Of a stretch of 64,000 nt of DNA, positions 1 through 8,811 are shown piece after piece. The position numbers and the translations under genes are program-made. This DNA is from Amycolatopsis lurida. Lineage in GTDB: Bacteria; Actinomycetota; Actinomycetes; Mycobacteriales; Pseudonocardiaceae. The DNA lies in NCBI RefSeq assembly GCF_900105055.1, contig NZ_FNTA01000004.1:5611501-5675500 (forward strand), written 5' to 3'. A model generated the notes under the pieces. The model saw nothing but the letters and a program-made list of their open reading frames with translations, did no database searches and was not told the DNA's origin. Each line of letters opens with the position of its first letter. The first letter of the stretch is position 1.

Positions 1-138
1 CCAGATGACGTGCCCGGTCACGTCGCGCACCGTCCAGTGTGCGCACGCCGACGGCGCGTCCCATCGATCGGGCGGCACGGCGGCGAGCACGGCGTCGAAG
101 GCGTCTTGTGTCCGCCGGTGGCGATCCAAGGTTTCCAT
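1..138 (-). CDS. DinB-like / mycothiol-dependent maleylpyruvate isomerase-type protein, partial
   Basis: Only the first 46 codons are inside the window; the 3' part lies beyond base 1. The readable N-terminus carries a helix ending in PPDRWDAPSACAHWTV followed by RDVTGHVIW. This is the typical opening of the TIGR03086/DinB-like metal-binding family, whose His in the first conserved helix binds a metal. The ATG is preceded by a strong AGGAGG at 144-149, which overlaps the stop codon of the E1 beta gene, so this gene is probably translated with the NRPS operon. Family members are mostly uncharacterised, mycothiol-linked or unknown in function. The role in the cluster cannot be judged from this fragment. 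Confidence 0.6.
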   Translation of the reverse strand, partial: METLDRHRRTQDAFDAVLAAVPPDRWDAPSACAHWTVRDVTGHVIW

Positions 139-147
139 GGGTTCCTC

Positions 148-1131
148 CTAACGCAGCGCCGCGTTGACGGCGGCCGTCAGTTCCGCCGCCCCGGGCACCA
201 GGGCCTTGTCGAGCGCGAGGGCGTACGGGATGACGGTGCCGTCCGGACGGCAGACCCGCCTCGGCGGCGCCACCAGATCGAATTCCTCGGCCGCCGTCGC
301 CACGATCTCCGCGCCCAGCCCGCACATGCGGTTCGAGTCGTCGATCACGATCAGCCGCCCGGTCTTGTCGACCGATTTGCGCAGGCACTCCCAATCGAAG
401 GGGTAGACCGTGCGCGGGTCGACGATCTCGATGTCGACCCGGTCCGCGAGCTTCTCGGCGACCTCGATCGCCGTGCCGACATGCTGGCCCACCGCCACGA
501 CCGTCAGGTCGCCGCCTTCCCGGACGACGTTGGCCTGCCCCAGCGGCACGATGTCCTCTTCGCCCGCGTACGAGACGTCCGTCGCGCCCAGCAGCGGAGA
601 AGGAGCGAACACGGCCACCGGATCCGGGTCCTGGATCGCGGCCCGCAGCAGCCCGTACGCGTCGGCGGCCAGACCCGGGACGACGGTCTTGATCCCCGCG
701 TGCGCGAGCAGGCTGTACGGGTTGTCCGAATGCTGGCCCGCCCAGCCGAACCGCGAACCCGATCCGGACACGAGATACGTGACCGGGATCCGGACCTGCC
801 CGCCGGTCATCAGGGAGAACTTGTGGGCCTGGTTCACGATCTGCTCGAAGACCAGGTAGATCAGCGAGGAGATCTGGAATTCGATCACCGGTTTCTTGCC
901 CGCCATCGCCGCGCCGGTCCCGAAACTGGTGAAAGCCTGTTCGGACAACGGGGTGTCCAGCACGCGCTCCGGGCCGAACCGGGGCAGCAGTCCCGAAGTG
1001 ACTCCGCTCGCCCCGACCCCGACGTCCTCCCCGAGCAGGAAGACGTCCTCGTCGGCGGCCATCTCGTCGTGCAGGGCGCGGTTCATCGCGTGCATGTAGC
1101 CGAAGTTCTCCGGCGAAGGCAACCCGCTCAC
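148..1131 (-). CDS. 2-oxoacid dehydrogenase E1 beta subunit (acetoin/pyruvate dehydrogenase type)
   Basis: The 327-residue product matches the usual length and motif order of the beta subunit of TPP-dependent E1 enzymes: N-terminal LLGEDVGVGASGVTSGL, then TPLSEQAFTSFGTGAAM, the transketolase pyrimidine-binding core, and a C-terminal transketolase-like domain with IEIVDPRTVYPFD. E1 enzymes decarboxylate a 2-oxo acid and transfer the acyl group from TPP to a lipoyl or other acceptor. The GTG start overlaps the stop of the E1 alpha gene, so the two are translationally coupled. No E2 or E3 gene is seen nearby. Its place behind the NRPS gene suggests a biosynthetic rather than central-metabolic job (inference). 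Confidence 0.88.
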   Translation of the reverse strand: MSGLPSPENFGYMHAMNRALHDEMAADEDVFLLGEDVGVGASGVTSGLLPRFGPERVLDTPLSEQAFTSFGTGAAMAGKKPVIEFQISSLIYLVFEQIVNQAHKFSLMTGGQVRIPVTYLVSGSGSRFGWAGQHSDNPYSLLAHAGIKTVVPGLAADAYGLLRAAIQDPDPVAVFAPSPLLGATDVSYAGEEDIVPLGQANVVREGGDLTVVAVGQHVGTAIEVAEKLADRVDIEIVDPRTVYPFDWECLRKSVDKTGRLIVIDDSNRMCGLGAEIVATAAEEFDLVAPPRRVCRPDGTVIPYALALDKALVPGAAELTAAVNAALR

Positions 1132-2102
1132 AGGATCACCCCCGGCCGGACGGCGGTGGCTCCCGCGTACAGATACATGAGTGCGTCCTTCGGATCGGGC
1201 GATGGGGCGTTCTTCGCGAACTCGACCGCCTCGTCGATGGTTTCCTTGACAGCCGCGTCGATCCCGGCGACGACGTCTTCGCCGAGCTGATCGCCCAGCA
1301 GCGGGATCGGATCCTTCGTGCGCCAAAGCGCGACCTCGTCGGGGTCGCGGAACTCGACACCGAGGAGTTCGAGCACGGAATGGTGCCCGAAGAACCGGTA
1401 CGTCCGGCATTCCAGGAACGCCGGGCCACGCCCCGCGCGAACCCCTTCGAGCAGTTCCGCCGCGGCACTCTCCACCGCTTCGACGTCCATGCCGTCGACA
1501 CTGCGCGAAACCAGCCCGAAGCCTTCGGCGCGCCGGGTCGCGCCTCCCGCCAGCCCCGCTTCGAGTTTGAGGCTCGTCGCGTACTGGTTGTTCTCGCAGA
1601 CGAACAACACCGGCAGCGACCAGATCGCGGCCAGGTTGAAGGCTTCCAGCAGGACACCCTGGCTCATCGCGCCGTCGCCGAAGAAGCTGACGACGACCTC
1701 GGAATCGCCACGGGCTTTGGCCGCCCACGCGGCACCGGAGGCGATCGCGCCGCCCGCGCCGACGATTCCGTTGGCGCCCAGGATGCCCAGCTTCATGTCC
1801 GCCGCGTGCATCGATCCGCCGCGGCCCTTGTTGAACCCTTCGAGGGTGCCGAGGAGTTCGGCGAGCAGGCGGCGCGGTTCCGCGCCCTTCGCCAGTACGT
1901 GACCGTGTCCCCGGTGGGTGCTGGTGATGCCGTCGCGCTCGGTCAGGTTCGCGCAGATGCCCACGGCGACGGCCTCCTGCCCGATGTACGGGTGGATCCC
2001 GCCGTCGATCTCCCCGGCGATGGCCATCGCCAGGCAGCGTTCTTCGAATTCCCGGATCAGTTTCATGGACCGGTACAGGGCCATCCGGTTCTCACGGGTC
2101 AT
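1128..2102 (-). CDS. 2-oxoacid dehydrogenase E1 alpha subunit
   Basis: The 324-residue product has the TPP-binding signature FFGDGAMSQG followed about 25 residues later by ENNQYA (the GDG-NN motif), plus the N-terminal IREFEERC and STHRGHGHVLAKG segments of the E1 alpha family. The ATG start sits in an ATGA overlap with the NRPS stop, and the gene ends in overlap with E1 beta, so alpha and beta should be made in equal amounts as an alpha2beta2 enzyme. The closest-looking types are acetoin dehydrogenase and pyruvate dehydrogenase E1. The substrate cannot be told from sequence. With an aldehyde-releasing NRPS upstream, either acyl supply to the carrier protein or acyloin formation is possible; both are inference. 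Confidence 0.88.
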   Translation of the reverse strand: MTRENRMALYRSMKLIREFEERCLAMAIAGEIDGGIHPYIGQEAVAVGICANLTERDGITSTHRGHGHVLAKGAEPRRLLAELLGTLEGFNKGRGGSMHAADMKLGILGANGIVGAGGAIASGAAWAAKARGDSEVVVSFFGDGAMSQGVLLEAFNLAAIWSLPVLFVCENNQYATSLKLEAGLAGGATRRAEGFGLVSRSVDGMDVEAVESAAAELLEGVRAGRGPAFLECRTYRFFGHHSVLELLGVEFRDPDEVALWRTKDPIPLLGDQLGEDVVAGIDAAVKETIDEAVEFAKNAPSPDPKDALMYLYAGATAVRPGVIL

Positions 2103-5100
2103 TGGCGTGACAGCCCTTCTGTGGAGGTTCGGACGAGCATTCGGTCGACGTAACGGAGCAGCGCGCCGTCGTCGGGGCTCGGCACCACGACGGGCTCGAA
2201 TTCGCTGATGGGGCGGCCGCTCGACGACGTGGAACCGAAGAGCGGCTTCAGGATGGCGTGTTCCTCGGGGGAACGGGCTTCGAGAGCCGAGAGCCAGTCG
2301 GCCACGGGCAGGGTGCCGATCTCGGTACCGGCGCGGCGCAGGAGTTCGACCAGGTACGTCAGCCGCATCGGCCGTTCGCCCGCCAGCACGAACCGGCCAC
2401 CGTCCGGCCGCCGGTCCAGGCCGAGCCGGGCGAGCGCGCCCGCCGTCTCGTCCACCGCGATCCATGGTTCCTCGATCTCGGTGCCGGGCGCGGCGCCGAG
2501 ATCGAGGATGTTCCGCAGCACCCGCAGCATGATGTCCCGCGTGTTCCCTTGCCCGGTCCTCGAATCCCCGACGATCCGGGGCAGACGGCAGATCTCGGCC
2601 GGTATCCCGTGCTCGGCCGCGGTGATGATCAGCTGCTCCGCGTGCGCCTTGGTCTCCGCGTATCCGCTGCGGGAACCGTTCTCCTCGCCCGCGGAAATGG
2701 TCGACACGAACTGCAACCGCTTGAGCCGGGTGGTGGCGGCCAGCCGGATCAGCTCGCGGGTCCCGCCCACGTTGGCGCCTTCGAGTTGTTCGTAGCTGGA
2801 GAGCGCGTCGACCCAGGCGCCGTTGTGGCAGATCAGGTCGATTTCTCCCGCGAGCCGCGCGAACACCGCGTCGGCGAGCCCGAGCCCGGGTGCCGAGAGA
2901 TCGCCGGGAACGACGCTGACCCGCTTCTCGTCGACGTCGTCCCATAAGCCGTAGCGGTCCAGATTTTCGCGCAGCCGCAGCCATCCCGCCCGCTCGTCGG
3001 CGGCACGGACGAGGCAGTGCACCCGCAGGTTCTCGCGCGCCAGCAATTCGCGGACCAGGTACGCCCCGACGAATCCGGTGGCGCCGGTGAGCAGGATCTC
3101 CGAGACGGCATCGGATCCCCGCGGCGGCAACGGTTCCGGGAGGACACCACGCAACGAGGCCCGCGGATCGAACGAGCGCACGGAGGTCCGCCGGTCGCCG
3201 TTGATCTCTTCGGCCAGCTTCGCGATCGTGGGCCGCTCGAACAGCGTCCGCAGAGGCAGGTCGATCCGCAGGGTTTCGCCGATCCGGACGGCGAGCTGCG
3301 CGGCCTTCAGGGAGTGCCCGCCGACGTCGAAGAAGCTTTCGTCCCTGCCGACGGTCTCACGGCCGAGGACCTGTGCCCAGATCGCCGCCAGTTTCTCCTC
3401 GGTCGGGTTGCGCGGCGGGGCGACCTCGTCCTTCCGGGTGTCGTCCTCGGGTTCCGGGAGCGCCCGGACGTCCAGCTTTCCGTTGATGGTCAACGGGAAT
3501 TCGGGGAGCGACACGAAAGCCGCGGGCACCAGGTACTCCGGCAGTTCGCGACGCAACCCGGCGCGCAGAGCGGTGTCGTCGACAGCGCCTTTGAGATAGG
3601 CGACGAGTCGCTTCTGACCCGAGCCGTCTTCACGGGCGACGACGGCGGCCTGGGTGATCTCCGGCCGGGCCAGCAGCGCGGCTTCGATCTCCCGGGGTTC
3701 GACGCGGAAGCCGCGGATCTTGACCTGGTCGTCGACACGACCGAGATACTCCAGATCACCGTCGGCGTTGTACCGCACGATGTCCCCGGTCCGGTAGAGC
3801 CGCTCACCGGTCGCCTCGTGGTGGGGAACGAACTGTTCCCCGGTGAGTTCCGGCTGTCCCCGGTAGCCCCGTGCGACACCCGGCCCGGCCACGTGGAGTT
3901 CACCCGGTACCCCGGTCGGCGTGAGCCCGCCGCGTTCGTCGAGGACGTACACCCGCGTGTTCCCGATCGGACGGCCGATGGGGATTCCCTTGACGCCTTC
4001 GGGAACAGGGGCGGGGATCGGGTGACACGTGGCGAACGTCGTGCACTCGGTGGGGCCGTACCCGTTGAAGAACTTCGTGCCGGGCAGCGCGGCGACGGCG
4101 CGGCGGACATGGGTGACGGACAGGGCTTCGCCGCCGACGAGCAGAGTGCGGAGGCCGGCCAGCGCCGCGGTGTCCTCGTCGACGATGTGGTTGAACAACG
4201 ACGAGGTCAGCCACGCCGTGCTGATCCGGTGCCGGGTGATCACGTCCGCGAGCGGCCGGGCGGTGAGCACCCGCTCGGTGGAGATGACGCAGGTCGCTCC
4301 GGTGAGCAGAGCACCCCAGATCTCGAAGGTGGCCGCGTCGAAGGAGATCGCCGACGCGTGCAGCACCACCTCGTCCGGGCCGAGGACGCCGTCCGGCAGT
4401 CCGGTGACCAGCCGGATGATCGACCGGTGCTCGATCTCGACGCCTTTGGGGCGGCCGGTCGAGCCGGAGGTGTAGATGACATAGGCCAGGTCGTGCGGCC
4501 CCACCTCGGTTTCGAGCGCGGTCGATCGTTCCTGTTCCAGGGTGGGGTCGGCGATCAGATCGGTCGTGATCACCAACCGTGCCTGGCCGTCGGCGAGCAG
4601 GAGCCGTTGGCGCTCCTCGGGATATCCGGGGTCGATGGGCAGATACGCGGCGCCGGTCTTGAGGATCGCGAGCAGCGCGGTGATCAGGCCGAGGGAGCGC
4701 GGCAGGCAGACCCCGACGACCGTCCCCGGCCCGGCACCCAGCGCCCGCAACCGGTGCGCGAGCCGGTTGGACCGGACGTCGAGCTCCGCATAGGTCACGG
4801 AGTCGTCGCCGCCGACCAGCGCTGTCGCTTGTGGACGGTCGCGCACCTGCGCGGCGAACACGGCGGGCACGGTCGCCGGGGCAGGCAGCTCCGTGGCCGT
4901 GTCGTTCCAGTCCTCCGTCAGCCGCCGGAGCTCGGAATCGCCCATCATCGGCCAGGCGGAAAGCGGCCGCTCCGGCTCGGCGGACGCGAGCAGCCGCCGG
5001 AAGTGCCGGACGAAGCGTTCGATCGTGACCGGGTCGAACACTTCGGCGTTGTAGTCGATCCGCGCTTCCAGCAGCCCGTCCCGATCCGACACGAGGCATT

Positions 5101-6868
5101 CGAGATCGAACGGTTCCGAGCGGGTGCCGACCGGTGCGACGGCCGCCAGCGGCTCGTCCACCACCCGGAGTACGGCCTGTGCGAGCGGGGTGCGGCTGAA
5201 GTCCCGCCGCGGCGCCACTTCCTCGACGAGACGCTCGAACGGGACGTCCTGGTTCGCGTACGCGCCGAGCGTGGTCTCCCGCACGCGGCCGAGCAGCTCC
5301 GCGAAGGTGGGATCGCCGGAAAGATCGGTGCGCAGCACCAGCATCTTCGCCTCGCGCACCGGAACACCGACCGTGACGTCGGTGGTGCGCGCGTAGCGGG
5401 ACAGCACGACGTCGAAGGCCGCCAGCAGCGTCATGAAAAGGGTGGCGTCGTGACGGCTCCCCGCTTCACGGACTCGGGGGTCCACGTCGAAGGAGAGCGA
5501 GCCGGCGCGATAGGACGCCACCGGCGGGCGAGCGCGATCCGTCGGCAGCTCCAGCGCCGCGGGCAGGCCGTCGAGGTGTTTGTGCCAGTAGTCGAGCTGC
5601 CCGCGCAGTGCCTCGAAAAGCGGCTCGTCGGGGTGTTCCAGCATGTGTTCGACCAGCCGGACGAGCCTGCCGACGAGCCGGGTGGCCGTCGAGCGGTCGA
5701 AAAGGCCGGTGCGGAACACCAGGGAGCCGTGCAATCTGCCGTCCTGCACATGGGTGACCAGTTCCAGGTCGAACCGGGTCGCCACCCCGGCCCAGGGCAC
5801 GCTGGTGATCTCGCCTTCGCCGTCGGCGGGGATCTCGCCGTTGTGCACGACCACGACGTCGAAGATCGCGTTGCGCCCGGCGTCCCGTTCCGGCCGGACC
5901 TCCGCGACCACCTGGTCGAACGGCGCCTGCTGATGGGCGTAGGCGTCGACCATCTTGGTGCGCGTCACCTTCAGCAGCTCGCGGAACGACATCGACGGCG
6001 TGATGCGGGCGCGCAGCACCACGGTGTTCACGAAGAAACCGAGGACGTCGGCGTACCGGCGGTCGTCACGACCGGCCAGTACCGTGCCGATCGTGATGTC
6101 CTCCTGTCCCGAATGGAGGGACAGCAGTGCTTGGAACACCGCGGCCACGGCGCTGGACAGCGCGCATCGGTTTCGCAGGGCGAAGGAACTGAAGGCCTTC
6201 GTGAGTTCGGCGGAGAGTTCGAAATCGACGTGGTCACCCGCGAAGCCGGGGTTGCCCGATCGCGGCCGGTCCGTCGGCAGCCGCAGCGGCTCGAAGCCGT
6301 CGAGCTCACGCCGCCAGTAGTCGATGTGCTCCGCCACCGAACCGGCGGCCGCGCGCTGCGCCGCGACGTACTCCTCGTAAGTCACCTCCAGCGGCGCGAG
6401 AGTCTCCGAGCGGTACAGCTTGACGACGTCCTCGGTCACGATCTGGATGGACCGCCCGTCGGTGATGATGTGATGGTTCACCACGCACAGCACCGCCGAC
6501 CCGTCGGCGCATTCGACGACCATCGCGCGGATGGGCGGCGCCGCCGCGAGGTCGAACGGCTCGCTGACCAGATCGGCCGTGTGCTTCCGCCAGTCGTCGT
6601 CGGCCGCGGTGCGCCGGGCGACCGGGATGCGGAAACCCGGCGTCGGCACGGCGGCGGGAGTCCCGGACTCGTCCACGACGAACCGCCAGCGCAGCACCGG
6701 ATGCCGTTCGACGAGCGCGCCGAGCGCCCGGTCGAGCACGTCGAAGTCGACACCGCCGTGGAACCGGAAGACGATCGGGATGTTGTACGCGGCGCTGGTC
6801 CGGTCGAGTTGCTGCACCAGCCACAGCCGCTCCTGCCCGAGCGACAACCTCATCGATTTCTCCTTCAT
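2099..6868 (-). CDS. Nonribosomal peptide synthetase, C - degenerate C - A - T - reductase
   Basis: This is a 1,589-residue single-module NRPS. Domains: condensation about 6-425, with the active motif HHIITDG at 132-138; a second, broken condensation domain about 425-645; adenylation about 660-1135, with YTSGSTGRPKG; thiolation about 1150-1225, with the phosphopantetheine Ser in DVGGHSL; and a terminal thioester reductase about 1250-1560, with the Rossmann motif TGATGFVG and YxxxK (Tyr1403, Lys1407). The adenylation code read by eye is D-A-F-W-L-G-G-T-F-K, a type usually linked to valine or a similar aliphatic residue. The R domain predicts NAD(P)H release as an aldehyde or alcohol. The second condensation copy lacks its N-lobe and catalytic motif and has lost the usual GFFVNT stretch. 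Both gene ends overlap neighbours by ATGA. Confidence 0.95.
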   Translation of the reverse strand: MKEKSMRLSLGQERLWLVQQLDRTSAAYNIPIVFRFHGGVDFDVLDRALGALVERHPVLRWRFVVDESGTPAAVPTPGFRIPVARRTAADDDWRKHTADLVSEPFDLAAAPPIRAMVVECADGSAVLCVVNHHIITDGRSIQIVTEDVVKLYRSETLAPLEVTYEEYVAAQRAAAGSVAEHIDYWRRELDGFEPLRLPTDRPRSGNPGFAGDHVDFELSAELTKAFSSFALRNRCALSSAVAAVFQALLSLHSGQEDITIGTVLAGRDDRRYADVLGFFVNTVVLRARITPSMSFRELLKVTRTKMVDAYAHQQAPFDQVVAEVRPERDAGRNAIFDVVVVHNGEIPADGEGEITSVPWAGVATRFDLELVTHVQDGRLHGSLVFRTGLFDRSTATRLVGRLVRLVEHMLEHPDEPLFEALRGQLDYWHKHLDGLPAALELPTDRARPPVASYRAGSLSFDVDPRVREAGSRHDATLFMTLLAAFDVVLSRYARTTDVTVGVPVREAKMLVLRTDLSGDPTFAELLGRVRETTLGAYANQDVPFERLVEEVAPRRDFSRTPLAQAVLRVVDEPLAAVAPVGTRSEPFDLECLVSDRDGLLEARIDYNAEVFDPVTIERFVRHFRRLLASAEPERPLSAWPMMGDSELRRLTEDWNDTATELPAPATVPAVFAAQVRDRPQATALVGGDDSVTYAELDVRSNRLAHRLRALGAGPGTVVGVCLPRSLGLITALLAILKTGAAYLPIDPGYPEERQRLLLADGQARLVITTDLIADPTLEQERSTALETEVGPHDLAYVIYTSGSTGRPKGVEIEHRSIIRLVTGLPDGVLGPDEVVLHASAISFDAATFEIWGALLTGATCVISTERVLTARPLADVITRHRISTAWLTSSLFNHIVDEDTAALAGLRTLLVGGEALSVTHVRRAVAALPGTKFFNGYGPTECTTFATCHPIPAPVPEGVKGIPIGRPIGNTRVYVLDERGGLTPTGVPGELHVAGPGVARGYRGQPELTGEQFVPHHEATGERLYRTGDIVRYNADGDLEYLGRVDDQVKIRGFRVEPREIEAALLARPEITQAAVVAREDGSGQKRLVAYLKGAVDDTALRAGLRRELPEYLVPAAFVSLPEFPLTINGKLDVRALPEPEDDTRKDEVAPPRNPTEEKLAAIWAQVLGRETVGRDESFFDVGGHSLKAAQLAVRIGETLRIDLPLRTLFERPTIAKLAEEINGDRRTSVRSFDPRASLRGVLPEPLPPRGSDAVSEILLTGATGFVGAYLVRELLARENLRVHCLVRAADERAGWLRLRENLDRYGLWDDVDEKRVSVVPGDLSAPGLGLADAVFARLAGEIDLICHNGAWVDALSSYEQLEGANVGGTRELIRLAATTRLKRLQFVSTISAGEENGSRSGYAETKAHAEQLIITAAEHGIPAEICRLPRIVGDSRTGQGNTRDIMLRVLRNILDLGAAPGTEIEEPWIAVDETAGALARLGLDRRPDGGRFVLAGERPMRLTYLVELLRRAGTEIGTLPVADWLSALEARSPEEHAILKPLFGSTSSSGRPISEFEPVVVPSPDDGALLRYVDRMLVRTSTEGLSRQ

Positions 6869-8811
6869 CGGGCGTTCGCGATCAGGGCCTGTTCGTCGAC
6901 TTTCCCGTTGCGGGTCAGCGGGATCTCGTCGACCACCACCCAGAGGGCGGGTAACGCGTAGCTCGGCAGCTGCCGCGACAGATACGCGCGCAAGGTGCGG
7001 GGTTCGGTGTCCTCGCCGGGGTTCACGACGATGGCCGCCACGAGCTGAGGGCTGTGGTCCTCCTGCCGGGAAACGACGATCACGGCATCGCGGATACCGG
7101 GGTGACCGGCGAGGATGGTGCCGATCTCCTCGGTTTCGATGCGATGCCCGTCGAGTTTGACCTGCTTGTCCGCGCGGCCGAGGAAGACCACGTTCCCGTC
7201 CGGGGCGAGCCGGACCAGATCTCCCGTGCGGTACAGGCGTTCGCCCACGTCGGGGGAGAAGTGGCCGAAGCGCCGCTTCGTTTCGGTCTCGTCGTCCAGG
7301 TACCCGTCGGCGAGCCCCGATCCGGCCGCGTACAGCTCGCCGACGCCGCCGGGCGGGACGAGCCGGGCGTTCCGGTCGAGCACGAAGACCTTCGTGCCGG
7401 CGATCGGCCTCCCGATGGGCAGGGGGCCGTCGATCTCCGCGCTGTCACGCACGGTGTGCGTGGTCGTGAACGTGGTGTTCTCCGTGGGCCCGTAGCCGTT
7501 CGTGAGCACCAGCCCGGGGTAGGCCTCGAGCACCCGCGCCGCCGCGTCGTGCGGCACGACCTCGCCTCCGCTCAGCAGCCGGCGGAGTCCGGCGAGCGCC
7601 TGCGGCCGGGAGTTCGCGACCAGCCGGAAGAGGCTGGCGGTCAGCCAGGCGACGGAGACCTTTCGCTCGGTGAAGAACTTCTCGAGCGCCCTGACCGTCG
7701 GAAGCCGTCCGGGAAAGGCCTCCAGCGTCGCGCCGTTGAGCAAGGTCACCCAGATCTCGTACGTCGAAGCGTCGAAGGCCAGCGGCGCCATCCGCAGGAC
7801 CCGGTCACCCGGGCGCGGCTGGAGCTCCGTCGTCCGCGCGAGCCGCGTGACCGCGCGATGCGGGACGACGACGCCCTTCGGTTCACCGGTGGATCCCGAG
7901 GTGAACGCGACGTACGCCGTCCTTTGTGGATCGTCGTGGGCGGGAACGGGCTCGGGATCCGCGTCGGCTTCCTCGCCGGGGACCCAGGAATCGACCCGGG
8001 TGAGCCCACGGAGGACGGGATGGCCGGCCGTGGCGGCGTCGACCACCGCGGCCGCGGGCGCCAGCTTGCCGATGATCCGCGCCAACCTGGCTTCGGGCGC
8101 GTCGTCGTCGAAGCCCGCGTACGCGGCTCCGGCACGGACGATCGCGAGCAGCGCCACGATCTCGCCCGCCGACCTCTTGGTCGCGACGAGCACCGTGTCA
8201 CCGGGCCGGACCCCGTTGCGCCGCAGGACGCCGGCGTACCGATCCGCTGCTCGAGCGAGCCGCCCGTAGGTCAGCTCGGCCTTCGCGTCACGGACCGCGA
8301 CCTGCTCCGGGTGAAGCCGCACCTGCTCCAGGAAAAGGGTTTCGATACCTGCCGGAGGAAGGTCGGCGCCGGCCAGTGCGCCGACGATCCGGCGGCGTTC
8401 CGGCGCGATGCAGCGCACGTCCTCGAGCGAACCGTCGAGGAAGGCCAGTTCACCCACCGCGGTGGCGACGTCGGCGAGGAAACCGTGCTCGGCGTCGGGG
8501 ACCTCGGTGACGAAGCGGGCCTCCCCGGACCGCAGATCCGGGTGCAGGGAGGCGAGCACGAGATCGACCGGCCCGTCCTCGGCGACGCCGACCGGGTGGA
8601 CCGAGCCCAGGAAGTCCTCGACACGGGCCTTGTCGTCGACCTGGATCCGGATCACCCGCCCGGCGATCGAGATCGCGGCCTCGGTCGCCGCCGTCCACCG
8701 GCACAGGGTCACGGCGAACGCGGCGAGCACCACCCTCGCGCGCTGGTACTCGGAGGGTTCGGCCGCGAGCCCGGTCGTCAGATCGTAGGGAACGGTGAGC
8801 GCGTCAGGCAT
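6865..8811 (-). CDS. Stand-alone NRPS adenylation protein with a vestigial condensation segment
   Basis: The 648-residue protein has a complete adenylation domain from about residue 155, with AFTSGSTGEPKG, NGYGPTE, GERLYRTGDL and the catalytic Lys near the C-terminal LTRNGKVD, but no thiolation domain after it. The code read by eye is D-A-Y-W-L-G-G-T-F-K, almost the same as in the neighbouring NRPS, so a valine-like substrate is inferred. It presumably loads the free carrier protein encoded at 11198-11461. Residues about 20-150 resemble the C-lobe of a condensation domain that has decayed. The ATG start lies inside the last codons of the P450 gene (8-base overlap), and its TGA overlaps the NRPS start. 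Confidence 0.92.
   Translation of the reverse strand: MPDALTVPYDLTTGLAAEPSEYQRARVVLAAFAVTLCRWTAATEAAISIAGRVIRIQVDDKARVEDFLGSVHPVGVAEDGPVDLVLASLHPDLRSGEARFVTEVPDAEHGFLADVATAVGELAFLDGSLEDVRCIAPERRRIVGALAGADLPPAGIETLFLEQVRLHPEQVAVRDAKAELTYGRLARAADRYAGVLRRNGVRPGDTVLVATKRSAGEIVALLAIVRAGAAYAGFDDDAPEARLARIIGKLAPAAAVVDAATAGHPVLRGLTRVDSWVPGEEADADPEPVPAHDDPQRTAYVAFTSGSTGEPKGVVVPHRAVTRLARTTELQPRPGDRVLRMAPLAFDASTYEIWVTLLNGATLEAFPGRLPTVRALEKFFTERKVSVAWLTASLFRLVANSRPQALAGLRRLLSGGEVVPHDAAARVLEAYPGLVLTNGYGPTENTTFTTTHTVRDSAEIDGPLPIGRPIAGTKVFVLDRNARLVPPGGVGELYAAGSGLADGYLDDETETKRRFGHFSPDVGERLYRTGDLVRLAPDGNVVFLGRADKQVKLDGHRIETEEIGTILAGHPGIRDAVIVVSRQEDHSPQLVAAIVVNPGEDTEPRTLRAYLSRQLPSYALPALWVVVDEIPLTRNGKVDEQALIANAR

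Noticed and set aside
3017..6961. 1,314-codon plus-strand ORF opposite the NRPS gene
   Set aside because: It mirrors the NRPS frame; its translation is Arg/Gly/Asp-rich without domains, a usual shadow in high-GC coding DNA.
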